From an uncultured bacterium (GTDB taxonomy: Bacteria; Bacteroidota; Bacteroidia; Bacteroidales; Rikenellaceae): a stretch of 44,359 nucleotides of DNA. Both the position numbers and the translations under genes were made by a program. The stretch lies in the NCBI GenBank assembly GCA_905214725.1, contig CAJMNH010000015.1:1-44359 (forward strand), read 5' to 3'. This document shows positions 34,547-44,012 of the stretch, in pieces; position 1 is the first letter of the stretch; every line of letters starts with the position of its first letter. Under the pieces are notes generated by a model. That model was not told the origin of the DNA. It saw only the letters and a program-made list of their open reading frames with translations, and ran no database searches.

Positions 34547-36535
34547 ATGAAAAAAGTAATTTTTGCAGTGTTGGCGATCGGGTTATTCAGCCATTGTGTG
34601 AAAACGCCGTCGCATGAAGATTTTATGACCACCGTGTCCTACTCTTTCCGCGGAGGCGCCGATATGGAAAAGCTCTTCGACTTTACAGCTACCTATGTCG
34701 ATAACGAGAAGAAAACCCTTACCGAATCCATTACCTCGCTGCCGTGGGAACGGCAAATCGCCGTAAGACCGCCTTTCGACGCTCACTTGGAAATTACATT
34801 CCGAGCAAAAACCTCCATTGTCGAACAGCCCGCTTTCGACGTGGGATTCGCCGCCGCCATCGACCGGCCGGAAGAGAGTCGGGCGGCTGCGGCCCCCGAT
34901 ACGGCCGAGGAGGAGACCGAGCAGCTGCGATTCGCCGTCAACCTCCCCGAAGGAGCGAACGCCGCCGATATTACAGCCACGATCTGCCCGTTGAAATACG
35001 ACAAGAAGTTCGCCTTTACGTTCACCGTAGACGACGCCTATGAAAACGCTTGGTCGCGGATCTTTCCGCTCATTCACGGAAAATGGATCGACGACATCGA
35101 GTTCTTTCATCAGGGCTGCACCCCAACGACCGGATATCTCCCTTCGCACACCCTTTCGATGAGCGACGGATGCGGCAATGAACGCCGCTTCGGATTCGGC
35201 GTATCGATCTGGCCCAATTGGGGCAACAGTTACAATCCCGACGGTTTCATGAAAGAGCGTTCTACTTCGGTTCACAATCCCTATATCACATGGGAAGAGT
35301 TGCAGACGATCCTCGATTTCGGAGGTTCGGTCTACTTTCACAACGTCGACGAACGCCGCTGGGACAAAGCCTCTCCAAGCGCGATCGCCGAAGGGTATGC
35401 CGAAGATTACCAAACGGTGGTCGAGCGTCTCGACCGGCATATGAAAGTGCTGGCGCTGCCCGACGGCAATCAGCAGTATCTCGATGCGACGGCCTATTTC
35501 CCTCAGATCGAATTCACCCGCAGTTCGCGTTCGCGGCAACCGGTCTATCTCAACGACGGCGGCAGCCTGAAAGGCGTACATGCCTCCGGCGGAATCAACA
35601 CCTCCGACATCGCCGCGAAACTCGAAGAACTCGACCGCCAAGCAGCGGCGGAGAATCCCTATTGGGTGTTCCTGACGGTTCACCGCCCCCAGACCGACTA
35701 TATGGAGATGCTGACCGAAATCTACAACCGCTACGGCAAAGCCGGTATCGACGCGCTCTGGGTCGCATCTTTCGACGAAATCTACGAATATCAGGAGTGG
35801 CGCCACAGCGCCCGCATCAGCCGAACGGTGGAGGGACAGACCCTTCTGTTTGAAATCACCCTGCCCCGCCATCCCCATTTCACGTTCCGGGAACTGTCGT
35901 TCACCGTCGCGGGAGCGCCGGAAGGCAGCACGATCGTTCCCCGCTCGGACAACATCTACGGATTGAACTGCGCCGAACGAGACGGCGGACTGTTGGTGAA
36001 TGTCAACTTCGACCCCCGCTCGCGCGAACGGGCCGAGAAATATACGGCCAAATACGAAGCGTCCGCATCGGAGACGGACAAGGACGATGCGATCTATCTT
36101 CTTTCGCTGCTCCGGCCCGAACTGGCGGCGCCCTTCTTGGCCCGACTCGAACACGCCGAGCAACCGGTTGCAATCAAAAAGGTCGCGATCAACGGCGGGA
36201 ACGGCATCACCTACCGACGCGACGTCAGCGTCTCCCTCGAAACCGAAGGGCCGGTCTCGCGATACCGCATGGGCGAGACGGCCGATCTGTCGGCGGTTGC
36301 GTGGAGTCCCTATCTCGGAGAGGAAATTGCCTATACGCTGAGCAGCGGATACGGAACGAAACGGCTTCGCGTAGAGGTGGCCGGCGATTCGCAGACCAGC
36401 GGCATCGCCGAGGCTTCGATCCGCTACAGCGACGTACCGGATTCGGGAACGATCGACCGACAAGCTGCCGAAGTCTATCGCGACCGGTACGACGGCCACG
36501 TACTGCGTATCGATAAAAAGATATCCGCCAAATGA
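34547..36535 (+). CDS. Lipoprotein with a divergent NodB-like deacetylase domain
   Basis: A 662-aa lipoprotein; MKKVIFAVLAIGLFSHC ends in a lipobox with C17. Residues about 145-425 resemble a NodB polysaccharide deacetylase: FTFTVDDAYENAW matches the TFDD metal motif and TWEELQTILDFGGSVYFHN resembles the following strand. The usual HxxxH motif is reduced to a single His (FHNVDE), so metal binding and catalysis are uncertain. The C-terminal 120 residues look like an all-beta accessory domain. It may act on surface or dietary glycans. Codon use by eye is more relaxed than in neighbouring genes. A terminator-like hairpin lies directly upstream. Confidence 0.75.
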   Translation: MKKVIFAVLAIGLFSHCVKTPSHEDFMTTVSYSFRGGADMEKLFDFTATYVDNEKKTLTESITSLPWERQIAVRPPFDAHLEITFRAKTSIVEQPAFDVGFAAAIDRPEESRAAAAPDTAEEETEQLRFAVNLPEGANAADITATICPLKYDKKFAFTFTVDDAYENAWSRIFPLIHGKWIDDIEFFHQGCTPTTGYLPSHTLSMSDGCGNERRFGFGVSIWPNWGNSYNPDGFMKERSTSVHNPYITWEELQTILDFGGSVYFHNVDERRWDKASPSAIAEGYAEDYQTVVERLDRHMKVLALPDGNQQYLDATAYFPQIEFTRSSRSRQPVYLNDGGSLKGVHASGGINTSDIAAKLEELDRQAAAENPYWVFLTVHRPQTDYMEMLTEIYNRYGKAGIDALWVASFDEIYEYQEWRHSARISRTVEGQTLLFEITLPRHPHFTFRELSFTVAGAPEGSTIVPRSDNIYGLNCAERDGGLLVNVNFDPRSRERAEKYTAKYEASASETDKDDAIYLLSLLRPELAAPFLARLEHAEQPVAIKKVAINGGNGITYRRDVSVSLETEGPVSRYRMGETADLSAVAWSPYLGEEIAYTLSSGYGTKRLRVEVAGDSQTSGIAEASIRYSDVPDSGTIDRQAAEVYRDRYDGHVLRIDKKISAK

Positions 36536-36537
36536 AC

Positions 36538-36573
36538 GATGGCGCCGCGATCGTAACCGATCGCGGCGCCATC
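36538..36573. terminator. Perfect 16-bp palindromic hairpin between convergent genes
   Basis: 36538-36553 pairs with 36558-36573 without mismatch around a TAAC loop. It lies between the lipoprotein stop and the gcvH stop and likely ends both transcripts, although neither side has a strong T-run. Confidence 0.75.
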
Positions 36574-36593
36574 TTCTCATGCCTTCGGCGAAA

Positions 36594-36971
36594 TCAACCG
36601 ATCAGCTCGGCATACTGCGCCGCTGTGAGCAGGGCATCGTACTCGGCGGGATCGCTCACCCGAACCTTCACGAGCCAGCCTTCGCCATAGGGATCCTTGT
36701 TGACCACGGCGGGATCGGCGTCGACGGCGGGGTTGAACTCCTCGATCTCGCCCGAAACGGGCAGAAAGGCGTCCGACACGGTTTTGACCGCCTCGATCGT
36801 GCCGAAGACTTCGCCTGCGGCGACCGCCTCGCCCACGGTGGGCACGTCGACGAAGACGATGTCGCCCAGCTGACTCTGCGCAAAGTCCGTAATGCCGATG
36901 TACGCCACGTCGCCCTCCAGACGGCACCACTCATGGTCGTTGGAGTACTTCAGATTGGAAGGAACATTCAT
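36594..36971 (-). CDS. gcvH: Glycine cleavage system H protein
   Basis: A 125-aa lipoyl carrier protein that shuttles the aminomethyl group between the P, T and L proteins of glycine cleavage. The lipoyl-lysine is K63 in IEAVKTVSDAF. The flanking FVDVPTVGEAV and DPYGEGWLVKVR segments are typical. No gcvT or gcvP is nearby. It is the last gene in a dapD-birA-gcvH row but also has its own promoter. Confidence 0.96.
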   Translation of the reverse strand: MNVPSNLKYSNDHEWCRLEGDVAYIGITDFAQSQLGDIVFVDVPTVGEAVAAGEVFGTIEAVKTVSDAFLPVSGEIEEFNPAVDADPAVVNKDPYGEGWLVKVRVSDPAEYDALLTAAQYAELIG

Positions 36972-37011
36972 ATCTCTGTATTTTTTGCGTTGAATAATTC
37001 GTTTTGCAGCA

Positions 37012-37041
37012 CAAATATACGCCTTATTTTTTCATTCCCAA
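37012..37041 (-). promoter_or_regulatory. Promoter of gcvH
   Basis: On the minus strand TTG (37041-37039), 19 nt, TATATTTG (37019-37012). The upstream element lies inside the end of birA. Confidence 0.6.
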
Positions 37042-37773
37042 CGGGGCCGGCGATTTTTTCACCACGAATTCGATCTCTTTGAAAAGATAGTCGCGCAACG
37101 TTCCGTCGGAGTGTTCGACCCGTAATGCGCCCGCCGCGCAGACGCCGCGGATAATACCCGTAACCAAGCTCCCGTCGGGCAGCCGGAAAGAGTGCGGCTC
37201 GCCGAGCCGGTACATGCGACTGCGATACGCTTCCGCAAGAGCGGCCGTGTCACCCGCTTCGAGCGCCGCATAACGCCGCATGAGCGCCGCGTGAAAGCGG
37301 CCGAGCACCTCCTCGCGGTCGAACGTACGGCCCGCTTCGAGCGCCATCGACGTGGGGTTGGGCAGCGCGGGATCGAACTGCGTCTGATTGACGTTGATGC
37401 CGACGCCGACCGCCGTGCGCGAGAGCCACTCGCCCGAAAGATTGTTTTCGATCAGAATGCCCACCAGCTTGCGGTCGCCGACATAGATGTCGTTGGTCCA
37501 TTTGATGCGGGCGTCGATCCCGTAAAAGGCGAACGTGTCGACCAGTGCGAGCGCCACGGTCTGCGAGAGCAGGAACTGCTCGGCCGCAGGCAGAAAGGTC
37601 GGACAGAGCACGACCGAAAAGAGGAGGTTCATCCCTTCGGGACTCGTCCACGTATGCCCCCGCTGCCCGCGTCCGGCCGTCTGCCGCTCGGCGCGGATCA
37701 GATCGCCGTGAGCGTAACGCGCCTCGCGCGCAAGGTCGTTGGTCGAGGTCGCTTCGTCGAAATAATAGAACAT
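37024..37773 (-). CDS. birA: Biotin-[acetyl-CoA-carboxylase] ligase
   Basis: A 249-aa ligase that makes biotinyl-AMP and transfers biotin to carboxylase carrier proteins. Motifs are GRGQRGHTW (34-42, nucleotide loop), KWTNDIYVGDRKLVGILIE (with the catalytic Lys) and a C-terminal cap domain (GIIRGVCAAGALRVE). The N-terminal DNA-binding domain of E. coli BirA is absent, so it is a mono-functional group I ligase and not a repressor. It starts 8 nt after the dapD stop, so the two are probably co-transcribed. Confidence 0.94.
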   Translation of the reverse strand: MFYYFDEATSTNDLAREARYAHGDLIRAERQTAGRGQRGHTWTSPEGMNLLFSVVLCPTFLPAAEQFLLSQTVALALVDTFAFYGIDARIKWTNDIYVGDRKLVGILIENNLSGEWLSRTAVGVGINVNQTQFDPALPNPTSMALEAGRTFDREEVLGRFHAALMRRYAALEAGDTAALAEAYRSRMYRLGEPHSFRLPDGSLVTGIIRGVCAAGALRVEHSDGTLRDYLFKEIEFVVKKSPAPLGMKK

Positions 37774-37781
37774 TGTCTTGG

Positions 37782-38609
37782 TTATACCGCCACGCCGAAA
37801 TCGCGCAGCGCGTCGTTGAGCGAAGTTTTCTTGTCGGTAGACTCCTTGCGCCGCCCGATGATCAGCGCGCAGGCCACGCTGTATTCGCCCGCCGGAAATT
37901 TCTTGGCATAACTACCCGGGATCACCACCGAACGCGGCGGAACATAGCCTCGATACTCGACCGGTTCGGCTCCCGTAACGTCGATGATATGGGTCGAGCC
38001 GGTGATCACGGTGTTCGAACCGAGCACCGCCTCGCGGCAGACGTGCGCCCCCTCGACCACAATGGCGCGCGAACCGATGAAACAGTTGTCTTCGACGATC
38101 ACGGGCGCCGCCTGCACGGGTTCGAGCACGCCGCCGATCCCCACGCCGCCCGAGAGGTGAACGTGACTTCCGATCTGGGCGCACGAACCCACCGTGGCCC
38201 ATGTGTCGACCATCGTTCCCTCGCCGACATAAGCGCCGATATTGACGTACGAAGGCATGAGAATGGCTCCCGGCGCGATATAGGCGCCGTAACGCGCCAC
38301 GGCGTGCGGCACCGCGCGCACGCCCAGCCGGTCGTAGTCGTGTTTGAGCTCCATCTTGTCGTACCACTCTAATTCGCCGGCACGCAGCGTGCGCATCTTC
38401 TGAATCGGGAAATAGAGGATCACGGCCTTTTTGACCCACTCGTTGACCCGCCACTCGCTGCGCGAAAGGTCTATGGGTTCGGCCGTGCGCAGAAGGCCCT
38501 TGTCGATAAGCTCCACCGCCTCGCGGACGGCGGCTTTGGTCGTATCTTCCTGCAACAGGCTGCGGTCGTCCCACGCCCGTTCGATGGTTGTCTTAAGTTC
38601 TTCGTACAT
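37782..38609 (-). CDS. dapD: Tetrahydrodipicolinate N-succinyltransferase
   Basis: A 275-aa enzyme that adds a succinyl group from succinyl-CoA to tetrahydrodipicolinate, in the lysine and diaminopimelate pathway. The N-terminus (MYEELKTTIERAWDDR) and the hexapeptide-repeat left-handed beta-helix (AYIAPGAILMPSYVNIGAYVGEGTMVDTWATVGS, split over coils) are typical, and length equals the E. coli protein. I use the ATG at 38609; an in-frame TTG at 38633 lies inside the likely -7 box and is not used. Confidence 0.95.
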   Translation of the reverse strand: MYEELKTTIERAWDDRSLLQEDTTKAAVREAVELIDKGLLRTAEPIDLSRSEWRVNEWVKKAVILYFPIQKMRTLRAGELEWYDKMELKHDYDRLGVRAVPHAVARYGAYIAPGAILMPSYVNIGAYVGEGTMVDTWATVGSCAQIGSHVHLSGGVGIGGVLEPVQAAPVIVEDNCFIGSRAIVVEGAHVCREAVLGSNTVITGSTHIIDVTGAEPVEYRGYVPPRSVVIPGSYAKKFPAGEYSVACALIIGRRKESTDKKTSLNDALRDFGVAV

Positions 38610-38630
38610 GCGTTTACGGTTTTTGACAGC

Positions 38631-38667
38631 CAAAGTTACGCAAATCTTCGAACTTTTCCTATCTTTG
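38631..38667. promoter_or_regulatory. Divergent -7 boxes for dapD and the prolyl oligopeptidase
   Basis: Minus strand: TAACTTTG (38638-38631), 22 nt before the dapD ATG. Plus strand: TATCTTTG (38660-38667), giving a leader of about 100 nt for the peptidase gene. Upstream TTTG elements are not clear for either. Confidence 0.5.
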
Positions 38668-38790
38668 TCCGAAGATTAACGTTAGGCTTAGATCAGGTTT
38701 ACATTTCCGGCAAACGACCCGCAACTCCATCGTTTGCGCAAGGCGTGTATCGTCTTTGCCCCTGTATTTTCGAGATGAATGAAAAGACCG

Positions 38791-40938
38791 ATGAAACGAT
38801 ACCTATCTGCGGCGACGACGGCCCTTGCAGCCGTCGCGCTGCTGGCCGGTTGTAATAAAAAAATGAAAATAAGTCATCTGCCCTATCCCGACACGCGGCG
38901 CGACACGACCGTCGCCGACGATTACCACGGCACGCGCGTCACCGACCCTTACCGCTGGCTGGAGGACGACAATTCGGCCGAGACGGCCGCATGGGTCGAA
39001 GCCCAGAATGCCGTCACGCGCGACTACCTCGACCGGCTGCCTGCCCGTCAGGCGATCGGCGACCGGCTGACGACGCTCTACAACTATCCGAAGGAGGGCG
39101 CGCCCGAACGGCGCGGCGATTATTACTACTACTTCTACAACGACGGTCTGCAAAACCAGTCGGCGCTGTGGCGCAAGCGTTCGCTCACGGCGCAGGGCGA
39201 ATTGTTCCTCGATCCGAACGCCCTCTCGGCGGACGGAACGACGGCGCTCATCGACGTTTCGTTCTCGGAGAACGGCCGCTGGTGCGCCTACGCCGCCGCT
39301 TCGGCCGGTTCGGACTGGGTAAAGATTTATGTCGTGGATACCGCGACGGGCCAGCGAACGCAGGACGTGATCGAATGGGTGAAATTCTCGGGGGCTACGT
39401 GGGCCGCCGACTCCGAAGGGTTCTATTACAGCGCCTACGACGCACCGCAGAGCAACGTCTACTCCTCGAAGAATGAATACCAAAAGGTCTACTACCACCG
39501 TCTGGGCACGGCGCAGGCCGACGACCGGCTCGTATACAGCGACCCCGAACATCCGCTGCGGTATTTCGGCGGCTGGGAGAGCGACGACGGCCGCTGGCTC
39601 TTCATCCTCGCGTCGGAAGGGACCTCGGGCGGAGAAATCCTTTTCCGGCCGGCCGAAAAGGAGGAGGAATTCCGCACGCTGCTGCCCGGCTTCGCGCACG
39701 ATTACGCGCCGGTCGAGTGCCGCAACGACAAACTCTACGTCGTGACCAACGACAGCGCGGCCAACTACCGGCTGGCGCGCATCGACCTGCTCAATCCCGA
39801 AGGATTGGAGACCGTCATCGCGGAACATCCCGACAATCTGCTCGAAGCGGTCGCTCCGGGCGGCGGCTACCTGTGGGCGAAATACCTCCAGAACGCGCAG
39901 AACAAAATCTACAAATACGACTACGAGGGCAACCGGCAGGCCGACGTGCCGCTGCCGGCCATCGGGTCGGTTCCGAGCTTCGGCTGCAAGGACAAGGAGC
40001 AGGAGATCTTCTTCACGCTCAACACCTTCACTGCGCCTCCGACCGTCTATCGCTACGACATTCCCACGGGGCGCACGACCGGCTACTACACGCCGCAGGC
40101 GGCGTACGACGCAGCGCAGTACACCACCGAACAACTCTTCTTCGAATCCACCGACGGAGAGCGCGTTCCGATGTTCGTTTCGCACCGCCGAGGCATCGCG
40201 CTCGACGGCGGGAATCCCTGCTATCTCTATGGCTACGGCGGTTTCCAGATCAACATCACACCGGCATTCAAGCCCGAGCACATCCTCTTCATGGAGCAGG
40301 GCGGCGTGGTAGTGAACGTCAATCTGCGCGGCGGTTCGGAGTACGGCGAGCGGTGGCACAAGGCGGGAATGCTCGACCGCAAACAGCAGGTCTTCGACGA
40401 TTTCATCGCGGCGGCCGAGTTCCTCATCGCCAAGAAATACACCTCACGCGAAAAGCTGGCCATCGCCGGCGGTTCGAACGGCGGGCTGCTGGTGGGCGCC
40501 TGCGAGGTGCAGCGTCCCGATCTGTTCGCCGTCTGCCTGCCGGCGGTCGGGGTAATGGACATGCTGCGCTACCACCGCTTCACCATCGGCTGGGGTTGGG
40601 CGACGGAGTACGGTACGAGCGACGACGCGGAGCAGTTCCGCACGCTCTACGCCTATTCGCCGCTGCACAACATCCGCGAAGGCGTCTGCTACCCCGCGAC
40701 GCTCGTCACCACGGGCGACCACGACGACCGCGTCGTACCGGCGCATTCGTTCAAATTCGCCGCGACGCTGCAACGCGCGCAGGCGTGCGACGCGCCGGTG
40801 CTGATCCGCATCGAACAAAATGCCGGTCACGGCGCGGGCAAGCCGCTCTCGAAGCGGATCGCCGAGTCTGCCGACACGTACGCTTTCCTGTTCTACAACA
40901 CTGGAACGGAGTACGAACAATCGACAATTAAGAATTAA
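38791..40938 (+). CDS. Prolyl oligopeptidase family lipoprotein (S9A)
   Basis: A 715-aa serine peptidase that cuts short peptides after proline. The N-terminus MKRYLSAATTALAAVALLAGC has a lipobox, so it is probably periplasmic and lipid-anchored. An ATG four codons upstream (38779) is equally possible. S9A markers are DPYRWLEDDNS near the start, a seven-bladed propeller region, and the hydrolase triad S562 (GGSNGG), Asp of GDHDDRVVP and His of NAGHGAGKP. Together with DPP IV it gives this organism two proline-specific exopeptide processing enzymes. Confidence 0.94.
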   Translation: MKRYLSAATTALAAVALLAGCNKKMKISHLPYPDTRRDTTVADDYHGTRVTDPYRWLEDDNSAETAAWVEAQNAVTRDYLDRLPARQAIGDRLTTLYNYPKEGAPERRGDYYYYFYNDGLQNQSALWRKRSLTAQGELFLDPNALSADGTTALIDVSFSENGRWCAYAAASAGSDWVKIYVVDTATGQRTQDVIEWVKFSGATWAADSEGFYYSAYDAPQSNVYSSKNEYQKVYYHRLGTAQADDRLVYSDPEHPLRYFGGWESDDGRWLFILASEGTSGGEILFRPAEKEEEFRTLLPGFAHDYAPVECRNDKLYVVTNDSAANYRLARIDLLNPEGLETVIAEHPDNLLEAVAPGGGYLWAKYLQNAQNKIYKYDYEGNRQADVPLPAIGSVPSFGCKDKEQEIFFTLNTFTAPPTVYRYDIPTGRTTGYYTPQAAYDAAQYTTEQLFFESTDGERVPMFVSHRRGIALDGGNPCYLYGYGGFQINITPAFKPEHILFMEQGGVVVNVNLRGGSEYGERWHKAGMLDRKQQVFDDFIAAAEFLIAKKYTSREKLAIAGGSNGGLLVGACEVQRPDLFAVCLPAVGVMDMLRYHRFTIGWGWATEYGTSDDAEQFRTLYAYSPLHNIREGVCYPATLVTTGDHDDRVVPAHSFKFAATLQRAQACDAPVLIRIEQNAGHGAGKPLSKRIAESADTYAFLFYNTGTEYEQSTIKN

Positions 40939-41297
40939 CAATAGACAATTTTTCGGGCGCAGGCCGGACAACCGGCTTAAGGCACAGCACGGCGGGAACG
41001 AAGGCTCGAACTACAAATGGAGAGAATTGACGACTAAAAATCAGGAGACTTTCCAAAAGCCGCCCTTTTCAAAGGGAGGGGATAGAGGGATTGTCGAAAT
41101 CCGCGAAGCGGCTATGCGCAGCGGGACAGAACGAAGGCTGGAACTACAATAGAGAGAATTGACGACTAAAAACCAGTAGACTTTCCGAAAGCCTCCCTTT
41201 TCAAAGGGAGGTTGGAGGGATTGTCGAAATCCGCGAAGCGGCTATGCGCAGCGGGACAGAACGAAGGCTGGAATAAGGTAAAACGGTAAACAAGGAT
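40939..41297. other. Intergenic region with tandem repeats
   Basis: A 359-bp gap between the peptidase gene and lysC. It begins with an AT-rich stretch related to the arms of the element at 5371-5540 and then carries the tandem repeat at 40998-41273. No gene or clear promoter for lysC is seen. Confidence 0.7.
40998..41273. repeat. About 130-bp tandem repeat, two copies plus a partial third
   Basis: Units start at 40998, 41131 and 41261 (ACGAAGGCT). Each full unit has GAGAATTGACGACTAAAAA, a hairpin of CCCTTT-TC-AAAGGG type, then ATTGTCGAAATCCGCGAAGCG and GGCTATGCGCAGCGGGACAG. Differences are concentrated around the hairpin. The last part is shared with the repeats at 27259 and 27431. Confidence 0.85.
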
Positions 41298-42551
41298 ATG
41301 AAGGTCTATAAATTCGGCGGGGCATCGGTCCGCAACGCAGAGGGCGTACGCAATCTGCGCAACATCATCGACGACGAACAGAACCTCTTTATCATCGTCT
41401 CGGCGATGGGCAAGACGACCAATGCGCTGGAACGGGTATTCGAGGGAGTGCAGAAAGGAGACCGAGAGAAATCCGCTGCCGAAATCGCACAACTGCGCGA
41501 ATATCACGCCGCGATCATCGACGATCTGTGGCACCGTCCGACCCGTCTGGAACGCGTCGAAACGCTCTTTGCCGAATTGGAGCGGGTAGCGGCCGAGACG
41601 CAGTACCGCACGGCCGACGCCGAGTTGTGGTACGACACGATCGTCGCCTACGGCGAGTTGCTCTCGACGACCATCGTCTCGGAATACTTCGCTTCGGCGG
41701 GCGTCGCCAACCACTGGATCGACATGCGCCGCGCGTTGGTCACGCAGCAGCGTCATAAGGACGCTTCGGTCGATATCGACGCTTCGGCGTTCCGCCTGCT
41801 GGCCGAAGTGGAGGGAGCCGCAGAGACGATCTTTATCGGACAGGGATTCATCGGCGGCGCGCCCGACGGCACGACGACGACGCTCGGCCGCGAAGGCTCG
41901 GACTACTCGGCGGCCGTGGTGGCCAATATTCTGGGCGCGGAGTCGATGTCGGTATGGAAGGACGTCGACGGCGTGCTGAACGCCGATCCCAAAACCTTTC
42001 CCGACGCCGAGCAGATCAAGGAGTTGAACTACCTCGACACGATCGAACTGGCATACAGCGGCGCACAGATCATCCACCCCAAGACGATCAAACCGTTGCA
42101 GAACAAGAACATCCCGCTTTACGTCCGCCCGTTCGGCGACAAGCGCAAGCCGGGAACGGTCATCCGCGGCGCATCGGCGCCCGTCACGGTGCCGATTCTG
42201 ATCCTCAAAAAGGATCAGGTCTTTCTGACGGTGCGTTCGCGCGACTTCTCGTTCGTATTGGAAGAGAAGTTCGCTACGATCTTCTCGCTGCTGGAACGTT
42301 ACCGCATCAAGACCAACCTGATCCACAACTCGGCGGTCAATCTGGGGCTTTGCGTCGACAACTCGTGGCACATCGACGAAGCGGTGGCCGAGTTCCGCGA
42401 AGAGGGGTTCGACGTGATGAAGGTCGAAGATATGGAGCTGCTCACCATTCGGGGATACACCGACGAGCTGCTGAACAAATACGGATATACGCCGAAGGTC
42501 TTCGTGCGTCAAACCACGCAATCCACCGCGCGCATCGTGCGTAAGAAATAA
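41298..42551 (+). CDS. lysC: Monofunctional aspartokinase
   Basis: A 417-aa kinase that phosphorylates aspartate, the first step toward lysine, diaminopimelate, threonine and methionine. The N-terminal KFGGASV, the IVSAMGKTTNAL segment and FIGGAPDGTTTTLGREGSDYSA are the substrate and ATP motifs. The C-terminal 130 residues are two ACT domains (PILILKKDQVFLTVRSRDFSF and the KVEDMELLTIRGYTDELL end) for likely feedback control by an amino acid. There is no homoserine dehydrogenase fusion. It is probably transcribed from inside or before the repeat region upstream. Confidence 0.95.
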   Translation: MKVYKFGGASVRNAEGVRNLRNIIDDEQNLFIIVSAMGKTTNALERVFEGVQKGDREKSAAEIAQLREYHAAIIDDLWHRPTRLERVETLFAELERVAAETQYRTADAELWYDTIVAYGELLSTTIVSEYFASAGVANHWIDMRRALVTQQRHKDASVDIDASAFRLLAEVEGAAETIFIGQGFIGGAPDGTTTTLGREGSDYSAAVVANILGAESMSVWKDVDGVLNADPKTFPDAEQIKELNYLDTIELAYSGAQIIHPKTIKPLQNKNIPLYVRPFGDKRKPGTVIRGASAPVTVPILILKKDQVFLTVRSRDFSFVLEEKFATIFSLLERYRIKTNLIHNSAVNLGLCVDNSWHIDEAVAEFREEGFDVMKVEDMELLTIRGYTDELLNKYGYTPKVFVRQTTQSTARIVRKK

Positions 42552-42656
42552 GGCGGATTCCCGCTTCCGCAAAACTAAAAATACGCCCGAACGCGAAAAA
42601 ACGGGGGATCGGCAGGGTCCGGCAAACGCGCTTTACCATTCAAAACTATTCATACT

Positions 42657-43958
42657 ATGGACTTTATCACACAAACAAAAGAGGTTCCGGTCGTGGCGCA
42701 ATACGACGTGGTGGTATGCGGCGGCGGTCCGGCCGGTTTCATCGCGGCCATCGCTGCGGCCAGAGGCGGAGCGCGCACGGCGCTCGTCGAACGTTACGGA
42801 TTTCTCGGCGGAATGGCTACCGCCGGACTGGTGGCCCCGATCAGCGTATTCAACTACAACGGCCGCCGGATCATCGGCGGCATTCCGTGGGAGTTCGTCG
42901 AACGGCTCGAAGAGATCGGAGGCGCAGAGGAGGAGAAGCCGCTGGGCAACATCACCTTTTCACCCGAAAAATACAAACTCGTCGCCCAGCGGATGCTGCT
43001 GGAAGCCGGCGTGACGCTCTATCTCCACTCGTACCTGACCGGCTGCCGGAAAGCGGACGGACGGATCACCCACATCGTCATCGAGAACAAGAACGGCGCG
43101 GAGGCGATCGGCGCGAACTATTTCATCGACGGCACGGGCGACGCCGATCTCGCCGTATATGCCGGCGTCCCGATGCAGCCCGCAGGCGAGACGCTGCAAC
43201 CGGCTTCGCTCATCTTCATGCTCGGCGGCGTAGACACGGACGCCCTGCCGATGATCCGCCACAGCCAGCAGGGGGTCAACTATCATGATCTCGATATTCG
43301 CCGCATCCTCACCGAACTGCGCGAAAAGGAGGAGGTTCCCGTATTCGGCGGGCCTTGGTACTGCGGCGTACTGTCGAAAGGGGTGGTACTGCTCAACATG
43401 ACCCGCATACAAGCCGATATGGCCGACAACCGCGAAGCCACCGCCGCGGAGTGTCTGATGCGGGAGCATGTCCATCTGTTCACCGAACTGCTCCGCAAGC
43501 ACGTTCCGGCCTTCCGCGACGCGACGCTGCTCTGCACCGCCACACAGACCGGCGTGCGCGAGACGCGCCGCATAAAAGGATTCCATACGCTTACCGGCGA
43601 GGAGTATCTGCAAGCCGTCGATTTCCCCGACGCCATCTCGCGGGGATGCCATCCGGTCGATATTCATGCCGCGTCGTCGACGCAGCAGCGATGCGAATTT
43701 CTCAAAGATGCGGCGTTCATCCCCTACCACTGTCTGATCGCTCCCGACTTCCCGAATCTGCTGGTGGCGGGACGGTCGTTCTCGGCCGACGCGATCGCTT
43801 CGGCATCGGTGCGCGTGCAGGCTTCGGTCATGGGGCTGGGGCAGGCTGCCGGAGCGGCGGCGGCCCTGTGCGTACGTTCGAACGCCGATGTGGCGCAGGT
43901 GGACATCGAGGCACTGCGAAAGGTGTTAACGGAATACGGAACCAATCTCACGGCATAG
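42657..43958 (+). CDS. FAD-dependent oxidoreductase
   Basis: A 433-aa flavoprotein of the FAD_oxidored (PF12831-like) group. The FAD Rossmann motif is VVVCGGGPAGFIAAIAAARGG with ERYGFLGGMAT after it, and the second FAD contact is FIDGTGDADLAVYAG. The C-terminus NLLVAGRSFSADAIASASVRVQ closes the FAD site. There is no signal peptide or Tat motif. The substrate is unknown; family members are often annotated as glycan- or xenobiotic-related oxidoreductases, without proof. It lies 105 nt after lysC and is followed by a terminator. Confidence 0.85.
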   Translation: MDFITQTKEVPVVAQYDVVVCGGGPAGFIAAIAAARGGARTALVERYGFLGGMATAGLVAPISVFNYNGRRIIGGIPWEFVERLEEIGGAEEEKPLGNITFSPEKYKLVAQRMLLEAGVTLYLHSYLTGCRKADGRITHIVIENKNGAEAIGANYFIDGTGDADLAVYAGVPMQPAGETLQPASLIFMLGGVDTDALPMIRHSQQGVNYHDLDIRRILTELREKEEVPVFGGPWYCGVLSKGVVLLNMTRIQADMADNREATAAECLMREHVHLFTELLRKHVPAFRDATLLCTATQTGVRETRRIKGFHTLTGEEYLQAVDFPDAISRGCHPVDIHAASSTQQRCEFLKDAAFIPYHCLIAPDFPNLLVAGRSFSADAIASASVRVQASVMGLGQAAGAAAALCVRSNADVAQVDIEALRKVLTEYGTNLTA

Positions 43959-43975
43959 CGAAAAACAGTCTTTGC

Positions 43976-44012
43976 ATCGGGCGTCTTTCGACAGCGGAAG
44001 GCGCCCGATTTC
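43976..44012 (+). terminator. Terminator after the FAD oxidoreductase gene
   Basis: ATCGGGCG (43976-43983) pairs with CGCCCGAT (44002-44009) around an 18-nt partly paired loop, then TTT. It lies 17 nt after the stop codon. Confidence 0.6.

Noticed and set aside
38609..38633. TTG start for dapD eight codons upstream
   Set aside because: It overlaps the TAACTTTG element, and the ATG at 38609 matches the family N-terminus.
40998..41273. CRISPR array
   Set aside because: The units are about 130 bp, nearly identical throughout and only two in number, with no short repeat-spacer pattern and no cas genes.
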